Shown one piece after another: positions 8,316 through 16,428 of a DNA stretch of 64,000 nt. The translations under genes and the position numbers were made by a program. Below the pieces are notes generated by a model, which saw nothing but the letters and a program-made list of their open reading frames with translations, made no database searches and was not told the origin of the DNA. The number at the start of each line of letters is the position of its first letter. Position 1 is the first letter of the stretch. The stretch is from Pseudomonas sp. RIT-PI-q (GTDB lineage Bacteria; Pseudomonadota; Gammaproteobacteria; Pseudomonadales; Pseudomonadaceae), in contig NZ_LHPC01000007.1 in NCBI RefSeq assembly GCF_001297125.1, positions 124,001-188,000 on the forward strand, given 5' to 3'.

Positions 8316-9227
8316 ATGCAGCGACAATTCGACGATCTTCAGTTGGGCAGCATCGAGCTTTTTTGTCTCGCCGCCGAGGCTGGCAGTTTTACCGCTGCCG
8401 CTCTGGGGGCCGGCGTGACGCCGGCAGCGGTGAGCCGGTCGGTGTCGCGCATGGAAGAACGCCTGGGTGTGCGGCTGTTCGCGCGCACCACTCGCAGCGT
8501 CAAACTGACCGACAGTGGCCGCCGGTATTACGAGGAATGTCGTCAGGCGCTGGCGCAACTGGTCGAGGCACAGCGCGAGGTCATGGGCCAGCAGCAACAA
8601 CCTTCCGGCACCTTGCGCATCAGTATTCCCACGACGTACGCACACCACCGGATCCTGCCGTTGCTGCCTGAATTTCGGACGCGCTTTCCGTCGGTGAAGG
8701 TCGAGTCGCACATCAGTAATCGCAATATCGATTTCGTTGGCGAAGGCTATGACATGGCCATTCGCGTGCGGGCGATTCCGGATTCCGGCCTGATCGCCCG
8801 ACACCTTGAAGACGCAGCGCTGGTGATGATTGCCAGCCCCGACTATCTGAAGCACGCGGGCGTTCCGCAAACGCTGGACGATCTCAAACAGCACGAGTGC
8901 ATCCAGTATGAACTGCCCAGCAGCGGTCGGCGGATTGCCTGGCTCTTCAACGACAATGGCGTTGAACGGGAGATTCTGGCCGAGGGCAATCTCAGTTGTT
9001 CCGACGACGTACTGGGCGGCGTGACCCTGGCCAAGCACGGAGCGGGTTTGTTCCAGACCTACCGCTTCATCGTCGAAAACGAACTGGCCAATGGTTCGCT
9101 AGTGGAAGTGCTCAAACCCTATGGCGGACGCTCGCGGCCGTTCACCCTGCTCTATCCGCAGAGTCGCCATATGCCTTTGCGGGTTAGAGCATTTGTCGAT
9201 TTTCTAGTGGAACATCTGCCGCGCTAA
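8316..9227 (+). CDS. LysR-family transcriptional regulator
   Basis: A 303-residue LTTR. The winged helix-turn-helix is at residues about 9-65 (LFCLAAEAGSFTAAALGAG, VSRSVSRMEERLGVRLFART) and the effector domain starts near 90 (GTLRISIPTTYAHHRILPLL), with the IRVRAIPDSGLIARHL segment of the CrgA/DmlR-like group. It is divergent from the tautomerase gene and 139 bases upstream of aroQ. Control of the tautomerase is the simpler reading; a role at the quinate cluster is possible but that cluster has its own TetR gene. Confidence 0.9.
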   Translation: MQRQFDDLQLGSIELFCLAAEAGSFTAAALGAGVTPAAVSRSVSRMEERLGVRLFARTTRSVKLTDSGRRYYEECRQALAQLVEAQREVMGQQQQPSGTLRISIPTTYAHHRILPLLPEFRTRFPSVKVESHISNRNIDFVGEGYDMAIRVRAIPDSGLIARHLEDAALVMIASPDYLKHAGVPQTLDDLKQHECIQYELPSSGRRIAWLFNDNGVEREILAEGNLSCSDDVLGGVTLAKHGAGLFQTYRFIVENELANGSLVEVLKPYGGRSRPFTLLYPQSRHMPLRVRAFVDFLVEHLPR

Positions 9228-9280
9228 CATCGAAATCGTCCGATCACCGCACACAAAAACCGAAGACGTCGCCTCTTCAA

Positions 9281-9310
9281 TTGACCAAATTAACCAGCTA
9301 GTACAATTTA
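9281..9310 (+). promoter_or_regulatory. Putative aroQ promoter overlapped by a cluster operator
   Basis: TTGACC (9281-9286) and TACAAT (9302-9307) resemble -35 and -10 boxes with a 15-base spacer. The overlapping block 9290-9310 matches the reverse complement of 13694-13714 in 17 of 21 positions (core TAACC..G.TAGTACA). Two divergent transcription units of the same pathway sharing this block suggests the binding site of the TetR protein encoded between them. Confidence 0.6.
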
Positions 9311-9366
9311 TCTCCACAGGCTGATTCCTTCGGCCAATGCCAAAAATAATAAGTGGAGATACATCG

Positions 9367-9807
9367 ATGCCCCCAATCGTTCTGGTGCTCAACGGCCCGA
9401 ATCTGAACCTGCTGGGCACCCGTGAACCGGCGACTTACGGTCACGAAACCCTGGCAGATATCTCAGCCCTGTGCGGACGTGCCGCCGAAGAGTTCGGCCT
9501 GGCGGTGGAGTTTCGCCAGACCAACCATGAAGGCGAACTGCTTGACTGGATTCACGCCGCCCGCGGCCGCTGCACCGGCATCGTCATCAATCCGGCCGCC
9601 CGGCCCCCCACCCCAGTGGCCATCCGCGACGCCCTGGCCGCCAGCGAACTGCCGGTAATCGAAGTCCATCTGTCCAACGTCCACGCCCGCGAACCCTTCC
9701 GGCATCACTCCTTCGTCTCGGCCATCGCCACAGCGGTAATGGCCGGGTTCGGCAGTCATGGCTATCGCCTGGCACTGGAGCATTTCAGCCTGCGCTTGAA
9801 GGGGTGA
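9367..9807 (+). CDS. aroQ: Type II 3-dehydroquinate dehydratase, catabolic paralogue
   Basis: A 146-residue type II dehydroquinase, converting 3-dehydroquinate to 3-dehydroshikimate. Seen: [17 protein letters not shown] with the active-site Asn, Arg and Tyr, [14 protein letters not shown], and [18 protein letters not shown] with the catalytic Glu and His. The loop normally reading THTSVA is RPPTPVA, so the conserved histidine (His81 of the M. tuberculosis enzyme) is proline. The ATG at 9367, behind GTGGAG, is preferred to 9337. The next gene overlaps by four bases and encodes a quinate/shikimate dehydrogenase, which points to quinate catabolism rather than aromatic biosynthesis. Confidence 0.9.
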   Translation: MPPIVLVLNGPNLNLLGTREPATYGHETLADISALCGRAAEEFGLAVEFRQTNHEGELLDWIHAARGRCTGIVINPAARPPTPVAIRDALAASELPVIEVHLSNVHAREPFRHHSFVSAIATAVMAGFGSHGYRLALEHFSLRLKG

Positions 9808-10667
9808 ACGCCGTGACCCAGAACAACGCAATACTGGCCGGACTGATCGGCGCCGGCATTCAGGCTTCCCGCACCCCGGCGCTGCACGAGCACGAAGGTG
9901 ATGCCCAGGGCTTGCGTTACCTTTATCGCTTGATCGATATCGACCCGTTGCAACTCGACAGCAGCGCCCTGCCCGACCTGCTGACAGCCGCCGAACGCAT
10001 GAACTTCACCGGCCTGAACATCACCTTTCCGTGCAAGCAGGCGATCATCCCGCTGCTCGACGAATTGTCGCCGGAAGCCCGCGGGATCGGCGCGGTGAAC
10101 ACGGTGGTGTTGAAGGGCGGTAAACGCATCGGCCACAACACCGATTGCCTGGGCTTCGCGGAAGGGTTTCGTCGCGGCTTGAAGGGCGTTGCCCTGGAGC
10201 GCGTCGTCCAAATGGGCGCCGGTGGTGCCGGTGCGGCGGTGGCCCACGCACTTTTGAGCGAAGGCGTACAGCTGCTGAGCATTTTCGACGTGGATGACAG
10301 CCGCGCTCAATCGCTGGCAAATAACCTGAATCAGCATTTTGGCGCCGGACGGGCCGTTGCCGGCCATGACCTGTCGAGCACCCTGGCCCAGGCTGACGGT
10401 CTGGTGAATACCACGCCGATGGGCATGAAAAAACTGCCAGGCATGCCGGTGCCGGTGGAGCTACTTCGGGCCGAGTTGTGGGTGGCGGAGATTGTTTACT
10501 TCCCACTGGAAACCGAACTGCTGCGCCACGCCCGCGCCTTGGGTTGCCGGACATTGGATGGCGGCACCATGGCGGTGTTTCAGGCGGTGAAGGCGTTTGA
10601 GTTGTTCAGCGGCGTGGTGCCGGATGCCCAGCGGATGCTGGCGCATTTTCAAAGCATGAATGGGTGA
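9804..10667 (+). CDS. Quinate/shikimate dehydrogenase, NAD-type
   Basis: A 287-residue AroE-superfamily enzyme starting with GTG at 9804, overlapping the aroQ stop. Substrate-binding text [11 protein letters not shown] has the Ser-x-Thr pattern of quinate/shikimate dehydrogenases (as in Corynebacterium QsuD) rather than the Ser-x-Ser of biosynthetic AroE. The catalytic lysine is in NITFPCKQ and the aspartate in NTDCLGF. The cofactor loop after GAGGAG reads FDVDDSRA, with acidic residues that favour NAD over NADP. I infer oxidation of quinate to 3-dehydroquinate and shikimate to 3-dehydroshikimate in catabolism. Confidence 0.88.
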   Translation: MNAVTQNNAILAGLIGAGIQASRTPALHEHEGDAQGLRYLYRLIDIDPLQLDSSALPDLLTAAERMNFTGLNITFPCKQAIIPLLDELSPEARGIGAVNTVVLKGGKRIGHNTDCLGFAEGFRRGLKGVALERVVQMGAGGAGAAVAHALLSEGVQLLSIFDVDDSRAQSLANNLNQHFGAGRAVAGHDLSSTLAQADGLVNTTPMGMKKLPGMPVPVELLRAELWVAEIVYFPLETELLRHARALGCRTLDGGTMAVFQAVKAFELFSGVVPDAQRMLAHFQSMNG

Positions 10668-10672
10668 AGATC

Positions 10673-10764
10673 AAAAGATCGCAGCCTCGTTTCACTCGAC
10701 AGCTCCTACAGGTGGATGCGATCTAATGTAGGAGCTGTCGAGTGAAACGAGGCTGCGATCTTTT
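10673..10764. terminator. Perfect 38 bp inverted repeat between aroE-like and tetR genes
   Basis: 10673-10710 and 10727-10764 are exact reverse complements with a 16-base loop. The arms start AAAAGATCGCAGCCTCG, so the transcript on either strand ends its stem with a U run. It sits between convergent genes and probably works as a bidirectional terminator, while its content resembles a REP-type mobile repeat. Confidence 0.85.
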
Positions 10765-10773
10765 AAGGGCCAA

Positions 10774-11451
10774 TCAGGCCTGCAGATACCGCAAAACCGA
10801 CTCGCAAATCATCTCCCGATGACGCTGCTTGATGCCTTCATCCGGCAAGTCGATCTGAAAAATCTCACCAAACGTGTGGCGGTTCGACACGCGATAAAAG
10901 CAGAACGAACTGATCAGCAAGTGCACATCCAAAGGATCAAGACCGGCACGGAACACACCCTCTTCAACGCCCCGACGCAGAATCACACCGAGTGAATCGA
11001 GAATGGTGTTGTTCATCGCCTTGATCGCATCGGAGCGCTTCACATACTCGGCGTTGTGAATGTTCTCGATGCAGACGATGCGCACGAAATCGACGTTGCG
11101 ATCATGGTGATCGAAGGTGAACTCCACCAGCCGCCGAATAGCCTCGACCGGCGCCAGCTCAGCCAGGTGCAGACGGTTTTCGGTGCTGCGGATATCGCCG
11201 TAGAGCTTCTCCAGCACCTCGATATAGAGCTGCTCCTTACTGCCAAAGTAGTAATAGATCATGCGCTTGGAGGTGTGGATGCGCTCGGCGATAGCATCGA
11301 CGCGGGCGCCGGAAAGCCCCTGCTGGACGAACTCGACAATAGCCTCTTGAAGGATGTTCTCGCGGGTCTTTTCCGGGTTGTTCTTGCGACTCTTGCGCGG
11401 TTCGGCAATGGGCTCGTCGGGCTTTACGGAAAGTTCTGAAGTTATTGTCAT
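10774..11451 (-). CDS. TetR-family regulator, probable controller of the quinate cluster
   Basis: A 225-residue regulator. The TetR DNA-binding domain is at about residues 25-75 (KTRENILQEAIVEFVQQG, SGARVDAIAERIHTSKRMIY), and the C-terminal ligand domain contains DHHDRNVDFVRIVCIENIHN, a pattern of the TetR group that controls quinate/shikimate or aromatic catabolism. The open frame extends to a TTG at 11478; ATG at 11451 is chosen. It lies 102 bases downstream of quiC on the same strand, so the two may be one operon. The shared element at 9290-9310 and 13694-13714 is its likely operator. Confidence 0.88.
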   Translation of the reverse strand: MTITSELSVKPDEPIAEPRKSRKNNPEKTRENILQEAIVEFVQQGLSGARVDAIAERIHTSKRMIYYYFGSKEQLYIEVLEKLYGDIRSTENRLHLAELAPVEAIRRLVEFTFDHHDRNVDFVRIVCIENIHNAEYVKRSDAIKAMNNTILDSLGVILRRGVEEGVFRAGLDPLDVHLLISSFCFYRVSNRHTFGEIFQIDLPDEGIKQRHREMICESVLRYLQA

Positions 11452-11553
11452 TGCGGGCTCACGGCCATCACTGCACAAGCTGGCGATTATGGGCCGCGCC
11501 GCACACTGAAGGAAGCCGTGCGGCAGCGGTTTAGCCTCGCGGTTACGAATTTC

Positions 11554-13455
11554 CTACAACTTTGCCTGACGGATGGCACCACTTCGGGATTTGGCCATGG
11601 CCGCCAAACGCACCGCCACATTCGCCGCGCCGTAACCGGCATAACCGTTCTTGCGCTGGATGATTTCAAAGAAGAACCGCCCTTCGAAAGGCTCGGTGTA
11701 AACGTGAAACAGCTCGCCGCCCTGGGCATCGCGATCGTAAAGCACGTTGTAGTAGGCCAGTTCACTGAGGAATTCGTCGTCGAAATCAAACCGCGCGGCG
11801 AGGTCATCGTAGTAGTTGAGTGGAATATCCAGCAGCGGCACGCCCGCCTCTTTTGCGCGACTGACTTCGGCGAAGATATCGTCGCAATCAAACGCGATGT
11901 GATGTACGCCAGAGCCGCGATAACTCGACAGCGCATGTGAGATCGCGGTGTTACGGTTCTCGGAAATGTTCAGTGGCAAGCGAATCGAACTGCAACGGCT
12001 GCGCAGCGCCCGGCTCTTCACCAGGCCGTACGGGTCAGGCAGCACCACTTCATCGTCGGCCTCGAAATCCAGCAGGCTTTTATAAAACAGCACCCAACTG
12101 TCGAGACTGTCGGCCGGCAGCGCCATGGCCATGTGGTCGATGCGCTTGAGTCCGCCGCTGGCCACGGCGGTTGGCTGCAGATTGAAATCGGTGCCATAGA
12201 CGTCTGCGTCCTGGTCCACCAGGTAAATCAGGCTGCCATCCGGCGCGCGTACGGCAGCGAGCTCCAGTTCATTGGGGCCGACCAGTCCGCGATACGGTTG
12301 ACCTTTATAAGCCACGGCCCGGGCCAGAGCGCTGGCGCTGTCCTTGACGCGCACGGCGGTGGCGCACAGCGATGGACCGTGGGCCTCGAAAAAACTGTGC
12401 GCGAACGAGTAAGGCTCAGAGTTGAGGATCAGGTTGATATCGCCCTGACGCAACAGGCTGACGTTCTTGGAGCGATGCTGACCGGCCTTGACGAAACCCA
12501 GCCGCTCCAGCCAATGGGCAAGCTTGGCGCCAAGACTTTCGTCCACGGCGAATTCAAGAAACTCAATGCCGTTGTACTCGCTGGCCTTCGGTGTCTCGAA
12601 CAAAATATCGAGGTTGGTCGCCGGCCTGGCTTCCTGCTCCAGACGCTGGCGAGTCTTTTCCTCCAGATAGAGCAACGAACGCAACCCATCGGCGGCGTTG
12701 GCCCGCGGTGGCGCGGCGCGGAAGCCGTCGTTGAAGATCTCCAGCGACAACGGCCCGGTGTAGCCGCTCTTGATGATCGGCGCGAGGAAACCCGCCAGAT
12801 CGAATTCGCCCTGGCCCGGGAAGCAGCGGAAATGCCGACTCCATTCCAGTACGTCCATGGCCAGAATCGGCGCGTCGGCCATTTGCACGAAGAAGATCTT
12901 GTCGCCGGGAATCTCGGCGATTGCGCTTGGATCGCCCTTGAGCGACAAGGTGTGGAAGCTGTCGAGTAACACACCGAGATTCGGGTGGTCGGCTTGGCGA
13001 ACGATGTTCCACACCTGTTGATACGTGTTTACGTGACGGCCCCAGGCCAGTGCTTCGTAACCGATCCGCAGACCACGCGCGCCGGCGTGTTCGGCGAGCA
13101 GGCGCAAGTCGTCGACAAGAATGTGTTCATCGCCAATGGAGTCGGCCGAGGCGTTGCTGCACACCAGCACCAGGTCAGTGCCCAGTTCCTGCATCAGATC
13201 GAACTTGCGTTCTGCCCGCTCCAGATTGCGTGACAACCGATCACGGCGGCAGCCTTCGAAATCCCGAAAGGGTTGAAACAGCGTGATGGCGATCCCGAGA
13301 TCGGCGCACATCTGTTTAATTTCCCGCGGACTGCCGTCGTAGTAGAGAAGATCGTTTTCGAAAATCTCCACGCCGTCGAAACCGGCGGCGGCAATGGCCT
13401 CGAGCTTTTCCGGCAAAGTACCGCTCAAGGAAACGGTGGCAATGGAACGCTGCAT
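11554..13455 (-). CDS. quiC: Two-domain 3-dehydroshikimate dehydratase (QuiC1 type, HPPD-like C-terminus)
   Basis: A 633-residue fusion. Residues about 1-280 are a TIM-barrel sugar-phosphate-isomerase-like domain (MQRSIATVSLSGTLPEKLEA, GFDGVEIFENDLLYYDG, GYEALAWGRHVNTY) that dehydrates 3-dehydroshikimate to protocatechuate. Residues about 300-620 are a 4-hydroxyphenylpyruvate-dioxygenase-like VOC domain that keeps the metal triad positions: His in RIDHMAMAL, His in GVHHIAFDCDD and Glu in FFFEIIQRKNGYAGYG. Such fusions are known in P. putida (QuiC1). GGGAG lies eight bases before the ATG at 13455, so the longer frame to 13482 is rejected. It completes the route from quinate to the beta-ketoadipate pathway. 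Confidence 0.92.
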   Translation of the reverse strand: MQRSIATVSLSGTLPEKLEAIAAAGFDGVEIFENDLLYYDGSPREIKQMCADLGIAITLFQPFRDFEGCRRDRLSRNLERAERKFDLMQELGTDLVLVCSNASADSIGDEHILVDDLRLLAEHAGARGLRIGYEALAWGRHVNTYQQVWNIVRQADHPNLGVLLDSFHTLSLKGDPSAIAEIPGDKIFFVQMADAPILAMDVLEWSRHFRCFPGQGEFDLAGFLAPIIKSGYTGPLSLEIFNDGFRAAPPRANAADGLRSLLYLEEKTRQRLEQEARPATNLDILFETPKASEYNGIEFLEFAVDESLGAKLAHWLERLGFVKAGQHRSKNVSLLRQGDINLILNSEPYSFAHSFFEAHGPSLCATAVRVKDSASALARAVAYKGQPYRGLVGPNELELAAVRAPDGSLIYLVDQDADVYGTDFNLQPTAVASGGLKRIDHMAMALPADSLDSWVLFYKSLLDFEADDEVVLPDPYGLVKSRALRSRCSSIRLPLNISENRNTAISHALSSYRGSGVHHIAFDCDDIFAEVSRAKEAGVPLLDIPLNYYDDLAARFDFDDEFLSELAYYNVLYDRDAQGGELFHVYTEPFEGRFFFEIIQRKNGYAGYGAANVAVRLAAMAKSRSGAIRQAKL

Positions 13456-13506
13456 ATTTCGACTCCCGGTGGTGGAGACCATCTTGTTAGGGCATAGCTC
13501 GCGGCA

Positions 13507-13638
13507 TGTAGCAGCTGGCGAAGCCTGCGTTCGGCTGCGCAGCAGTCGTGAAATCAGGCGATGCGGTCTGACAGGTAAACCGCGTGTACAGGTTTACGAC
13601 TGCTTCGCAGCCGAACGCAGGCTTCGCCAGCTGCTACA
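13507..13638. repeat. Paired inverted repeat of the TAGCAGCTGGCGAAGCCTGC family
   Basis: A roughly 43-base sequence (TGTAGCAGCTGGCGAAGCCTG... to ...GCAGCAGTCG) is followed by its inverted copy after about 45 bases. The same pair is present at 54011-54148. It lies between quiC and its putative regulatory site. Confidence 0.85.
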
Positions 13639-13693
13639 GGGACTGCGTTTTTCTTGGGGTAAATTATTGGCTGCGCGATTCGACACGGCAATT

Positions 13694-13714
13694 TAAAGTG
13701 TACTACCCGGTTAG
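13694..13714. promoter_or_regulatory. Putative operator for the quiC-tetR / MFS divergent unit
   Basis: On the minus strand CTAACCGGGTAGTACAC... matches the block at 9290-9310 in front of aroQ (17 of 21). Its centre ACTAACCGGGTAGT is nearly palindromic (12 of 14). It lies 155 bases from the MFS start and 239 bases from the quiC start. TetR binding is inferred from shared occurrence in the pathway genes. Confidence 0.6.
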
Positions 13715-13868
13715 TTTTGCGTGCGATTATCGAACACAATGGCCGTTCGCGAATTGACGATTTTTCGTCCACTGCGCAACATCGACTGCACATTGAGTCC
13801 GGTCATGAACCACCGGGTTTGGTTTTCAACGACGCAGCACACCACATAAAAATAATCGGGTGGCCTAC

Positions 13869-15209
13869 ATGACTCCTTCTCGAAGCTCTCCCATGGAGCG
13901 TCGCTCCATGACTCCTGCCACAAGTGGCATCGGCGACAAGATTCGCGGCGCCATGGCCGTCGGCAAAACCCGTTGGGGTATGCTGGCGCTGGTGTTTTTC
14001 GCCACCACCCTGAATTACATCGACCGCGCCGCACTGGGCGTGATGCAGCCGATCCTGGCCAAGGAAATGAGCTGGACGGCGATGGACTACGCCAACATCA
14101 ACTTCTGGTTCCAGGTCGGCTACGCCATCGGTTTCGTGCTGCAAGGCCGCTTGATCGACCGCGTCGGTGTGAAGCGCGTGTTCTTCTGTGCCGTGCTGCT
14201 CTGGAGCCTGGCGACCGGCGCCCATGGCCTGGCCACTTCAGCGGTCGGCTTTATGGTGTGCCGCTTCATCCTCGGCCTGACCGAAGCCGCCAACTACCCG
14301 GCCTGCGTGAAAACCACGCGGCTGTGGTTCCCTGCCGGCGAACGCGCGGTGGCCACCGGCATATTCAACGCCGGGACCAACGTCGGTGCGATGTTCACCC
14401 CGATGCTGTTGCCGCTGATTCTCCACGTTTGGGGTTGGCAGGCGGCGTTCCTGTGCATGTCGGCGCTGGGCGGGATCTGGTTGGTGCTCTGGGGCTTGAA
14501 ATACTACAACCCGGAAGAGCATCCAAGCGTTAAACAATCGGAACTGGACTACATCCAGAAGGAAGTCGAACCGGAACAAACCCGCGTGCCGTTCTCGAAA
14601 ATCCTGCGCATGCGCGGCACCTGGGCCTTCGCCCTCGCCTATTCGATGACCGCTCCGGTGTTCTGGTTTTACCTGTACTGGCTGCCACCGTTTCTCAATC
14701 AGCAATACAACCTGGGCATCAACGTGACCCAGATGGGCATTCCGCTGATCATCATCTACCTCACGGCGGACTTCGGCAGCGTCGGTGGCGGGATCCTCTC
14801 CTCGTTCCTGATCGGCCGCGGGATCAACCCGATCAAGGCACGCCTGATGTCGATGTTCCTGTTCGCCTGCTGCATCATCGGCGTGATCATGGCTGCCGGT
14901 TCGAGCAATCTGTGGGTCGCGGTGTTCGCCATCTCCCTGGCCATCGGCGCTCACCAGGCCTGGACCGCGAACATCTGGAGCCTGGTGATGGACTACACGC
15001 CCAAGCACATGATGAGCACGGTGTTCGGCTTCGGCGGCATGTGCGCGGCCATCGGCGGGATGTTCATGACCCAGTTGGTCGGGCACATTCTGACCATCAC
15101 CAACAACAACTACACCGTGCTGTTCACCATGATTCCGGCGATGTACTTCATCGCGCTGATCTGGATGTACTTCATGGCACCGCGCAAGATTCCTACCGTC
15201 ACCGACTAA
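13869..15209 (+). CDS. MFS transporter of the anion:cation symporter family, probable quinate/shikimate uptake
   Basis: A 446-residue membrane protein with about twelve helices. LNYIDRAALGVMQPILAKEM in helix 1, GRLIDRVGVKRVFF for motif A and GLTEAANYPACVKTTRLWFP are typical of the ACS family that imports organic acids such as galactonate, glucarate or phthalate. Divergent position from quiC and the shared operator suggest it imports quinate, shikimate or dehydroshikimate. Start is uncertain: GTG 13860, ATG 13869 or ATG 13908 are all in frame. A hairpin terminator follows at 15224. Confidence 0.87.
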   Translation: MTPSRSSPMERRSMTPATSGIGDKIRGAMAVGKTRWGMLALVFFATTLNYIDRAALGVMQPILAKEMSWTAMDYANINFWFQVGYAIGFVLQGRLIDRVGVKRVFFCAVLLWSLATGAHGLATSAVGFMVCRFILGLTEAANYPACVKTTRLWFPAGERAVATGIFNAGTNVGAMFTPMLLPLILHVWGWQAAFLCMSALGGIWLVLWGLKYYNPEEHPSVKQSELDYIQKEVEPEQTRVPFSKILRMRGTWAFALAYSMTAPVFWFYLYWLPPFLNQQYNLGINVTQMGIPLIIIYLTADFGSVGGGILSSFLIGRGINPIKARLMSMFLFACCIIGVIMAAGSSNLWVAVFAISLAIGAHQAWTANIWSLVMDYTPKHMMSTVFGFGGMCAAIGGMFMTQLVGHILTITNNNYTVLFTMIPAMYFIALIWMYFMAPRKIPTVTD

Positions 15210-15223
15210 AATCCCTTCACCCG

Positions 15224-15251
15224 GCAGGCCTGATTCCAGGCCTGCAACGCT
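15224..15251. terminator. Terminator between the convergent MFS and EamA genes
   Basis: GCAGGCCTG-ATTC-CAGGCCTGC followed after a few bases by six T residues. It serves the plus-strand MFS gene and reaches into the last bases upstream of the EamA stop at 15256. Confidence 0.75.
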
Positions 15252-15255
15252 TTTT

Positions 15256-16134
15256 TCAGCGGCGACTTTGTTGCCAGGCCGCTGCCAATCCGCTGCAGCA
15301 AATCACAGCGATCCCGACGACAGCAGTGAGAGTCGGCGTGTGAGAAAACACCAACCAGCCCAACAGACCGGCAAACACAATCTGGCAGTAGCCAAAGGGT
15401 GCCAGCAATGCCGGCGCAGCATGCCGGAAGGCTTGGGTCAGAAACAGATGCGCGGTCATTCCACACGTGCCCAGCGCCAGCATCATTGCCCCGTGCCCCA
15501 GACTCGGCACCTGCCAGAAGAACGGCACCAGTGCACTCATCACCAGGGTGTTGCACAAGCCGGCGAAGAAGTTGCTGGTGGTCGGGCTGTCGATTTTGCT
15601 GAGCATGCGGGTCAGCAGTTGATAGAAGCAGAAAAACAGCGCCGAGCAGAGCGGCAGCAAGACGGCCGGGGTGAACAACTCACCGCCAGGATGGACGATG
15701 ATCACCACACCGATGAATCCACAAATCACCGCGATCCACTGACCACGCGTGACCCGCTCCCCCAGCAAGGGCACCGACAGCGCGGTCACCAATACCGGCG
15801 CGAGAAAGTTGACTGCCGTGGCTTCGGCCAACGGGATGTACTGCAAGCCGGTGGTGAAAAACAGACTGGTGCCCAACAGACACAACGCCCGCAGCAATTG
15901 CAGCAATGGACGCTTGGACCGTAGGACACGCAGCCCGGATTGCGGCAGAAAAATCCCTGCCATCAGCAAGGTGTGGACCAGATAACGCGCCCACACCACC
16001 ATGACAATCGGGTAGAACCCCGAAAGGTACTTTGACAAGGCGTCATGACTGGAAAACAGGAAGGTCGCGAGAACAATCAGCAGGATCCCTTTGAAGGGCT
16101 GGTTGACGCCGGAAAGCGGAGTGCTGACGGTCAT
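15256..16134 (-). CDS. EamA-family (DMT) transporter
   Basis: A 292-residue protein with about ten hydrophobic helices arranged as two EamA repeats. Typical parts are LLIVLATFLFSSHDALSKYL at the start and TAVNFLAPVLVTALSVPLLG at the end of the first repeat. Members export metabolites or amino acids; the substrate is not evident. An IclR gene lies upstream on the same strand, 294 bases away, with a REP pair between, so regulation by IclR is possible but not shown. An 8 bp inverted repeat, GAAAGTGT/ACACTTTC (16284-16310), lies upstream. Confidence 0.85.
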   Translation of the reverse strand: MTVSTPLSGVNQPFKGILLIVLATFLFSSHDALSKYLSGFYPIVMVVWARYLVHTLLMAGIFLPQSGLRVLRSKRPLLQLLRALCLLGTSLFFTTGLQYIPLAEATAVNFLAPVLVTALSVPLLGERVTRGQWIAVICGFIGVVIIVHPGGELFTPAVLLPLCSALFFCFYQLLTRMLSKIDSPTTSNFFAGLCNTLVMSALVPFFWQVPSLGHGAMMLALGTCGMTAHLFLTQAFRHAAPALLAPFGYCQIVFAGLLGWLVFSHTPTLTAVVGIAVICCSGLAAAWQQSRR

Positions 16135-16335
16135 TAGGTATCCTTGTTCATAGAGTCAAAAGCATCGCGGGCACGCCGTGCTCCTACAGTACCGTCAGAC
16201 TGGCCTGGGAGAAAAATCGTTCGTTCAGGGGCGAGCTCAAACAATTTAGAACCAGATTCCAGATTCTCGCACACGCATGGATCGAAAGTGTTCGAACAGC
16301 GCACACTTTCTAGCGCTTATTCGAAAATTCAAATA

Positions 16336-16422
16336 TGGGAGCGAGCCTGCTCGCGATGAGGCCCCGCACATCCAGCGTCGATGTCGCCTGCCCCACCGCT
16401 ATCGCGAGCAGGCTCGCTCCCA
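16336..16422. repeat. Paired REP-like repeat (GGGAGCGAGCCTGCTCGCG type)
   Basis: Inverted copies of TGGGAGCGAGCCTGCTCGCG at both ends with about 45 bases between, immediately after the IclR stop codon. This core differs from the GGGCTTGCCCGC type found elsewhere in the window. Confidence 0.8.
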
Positions 16423-16428
16423 CCAGAT

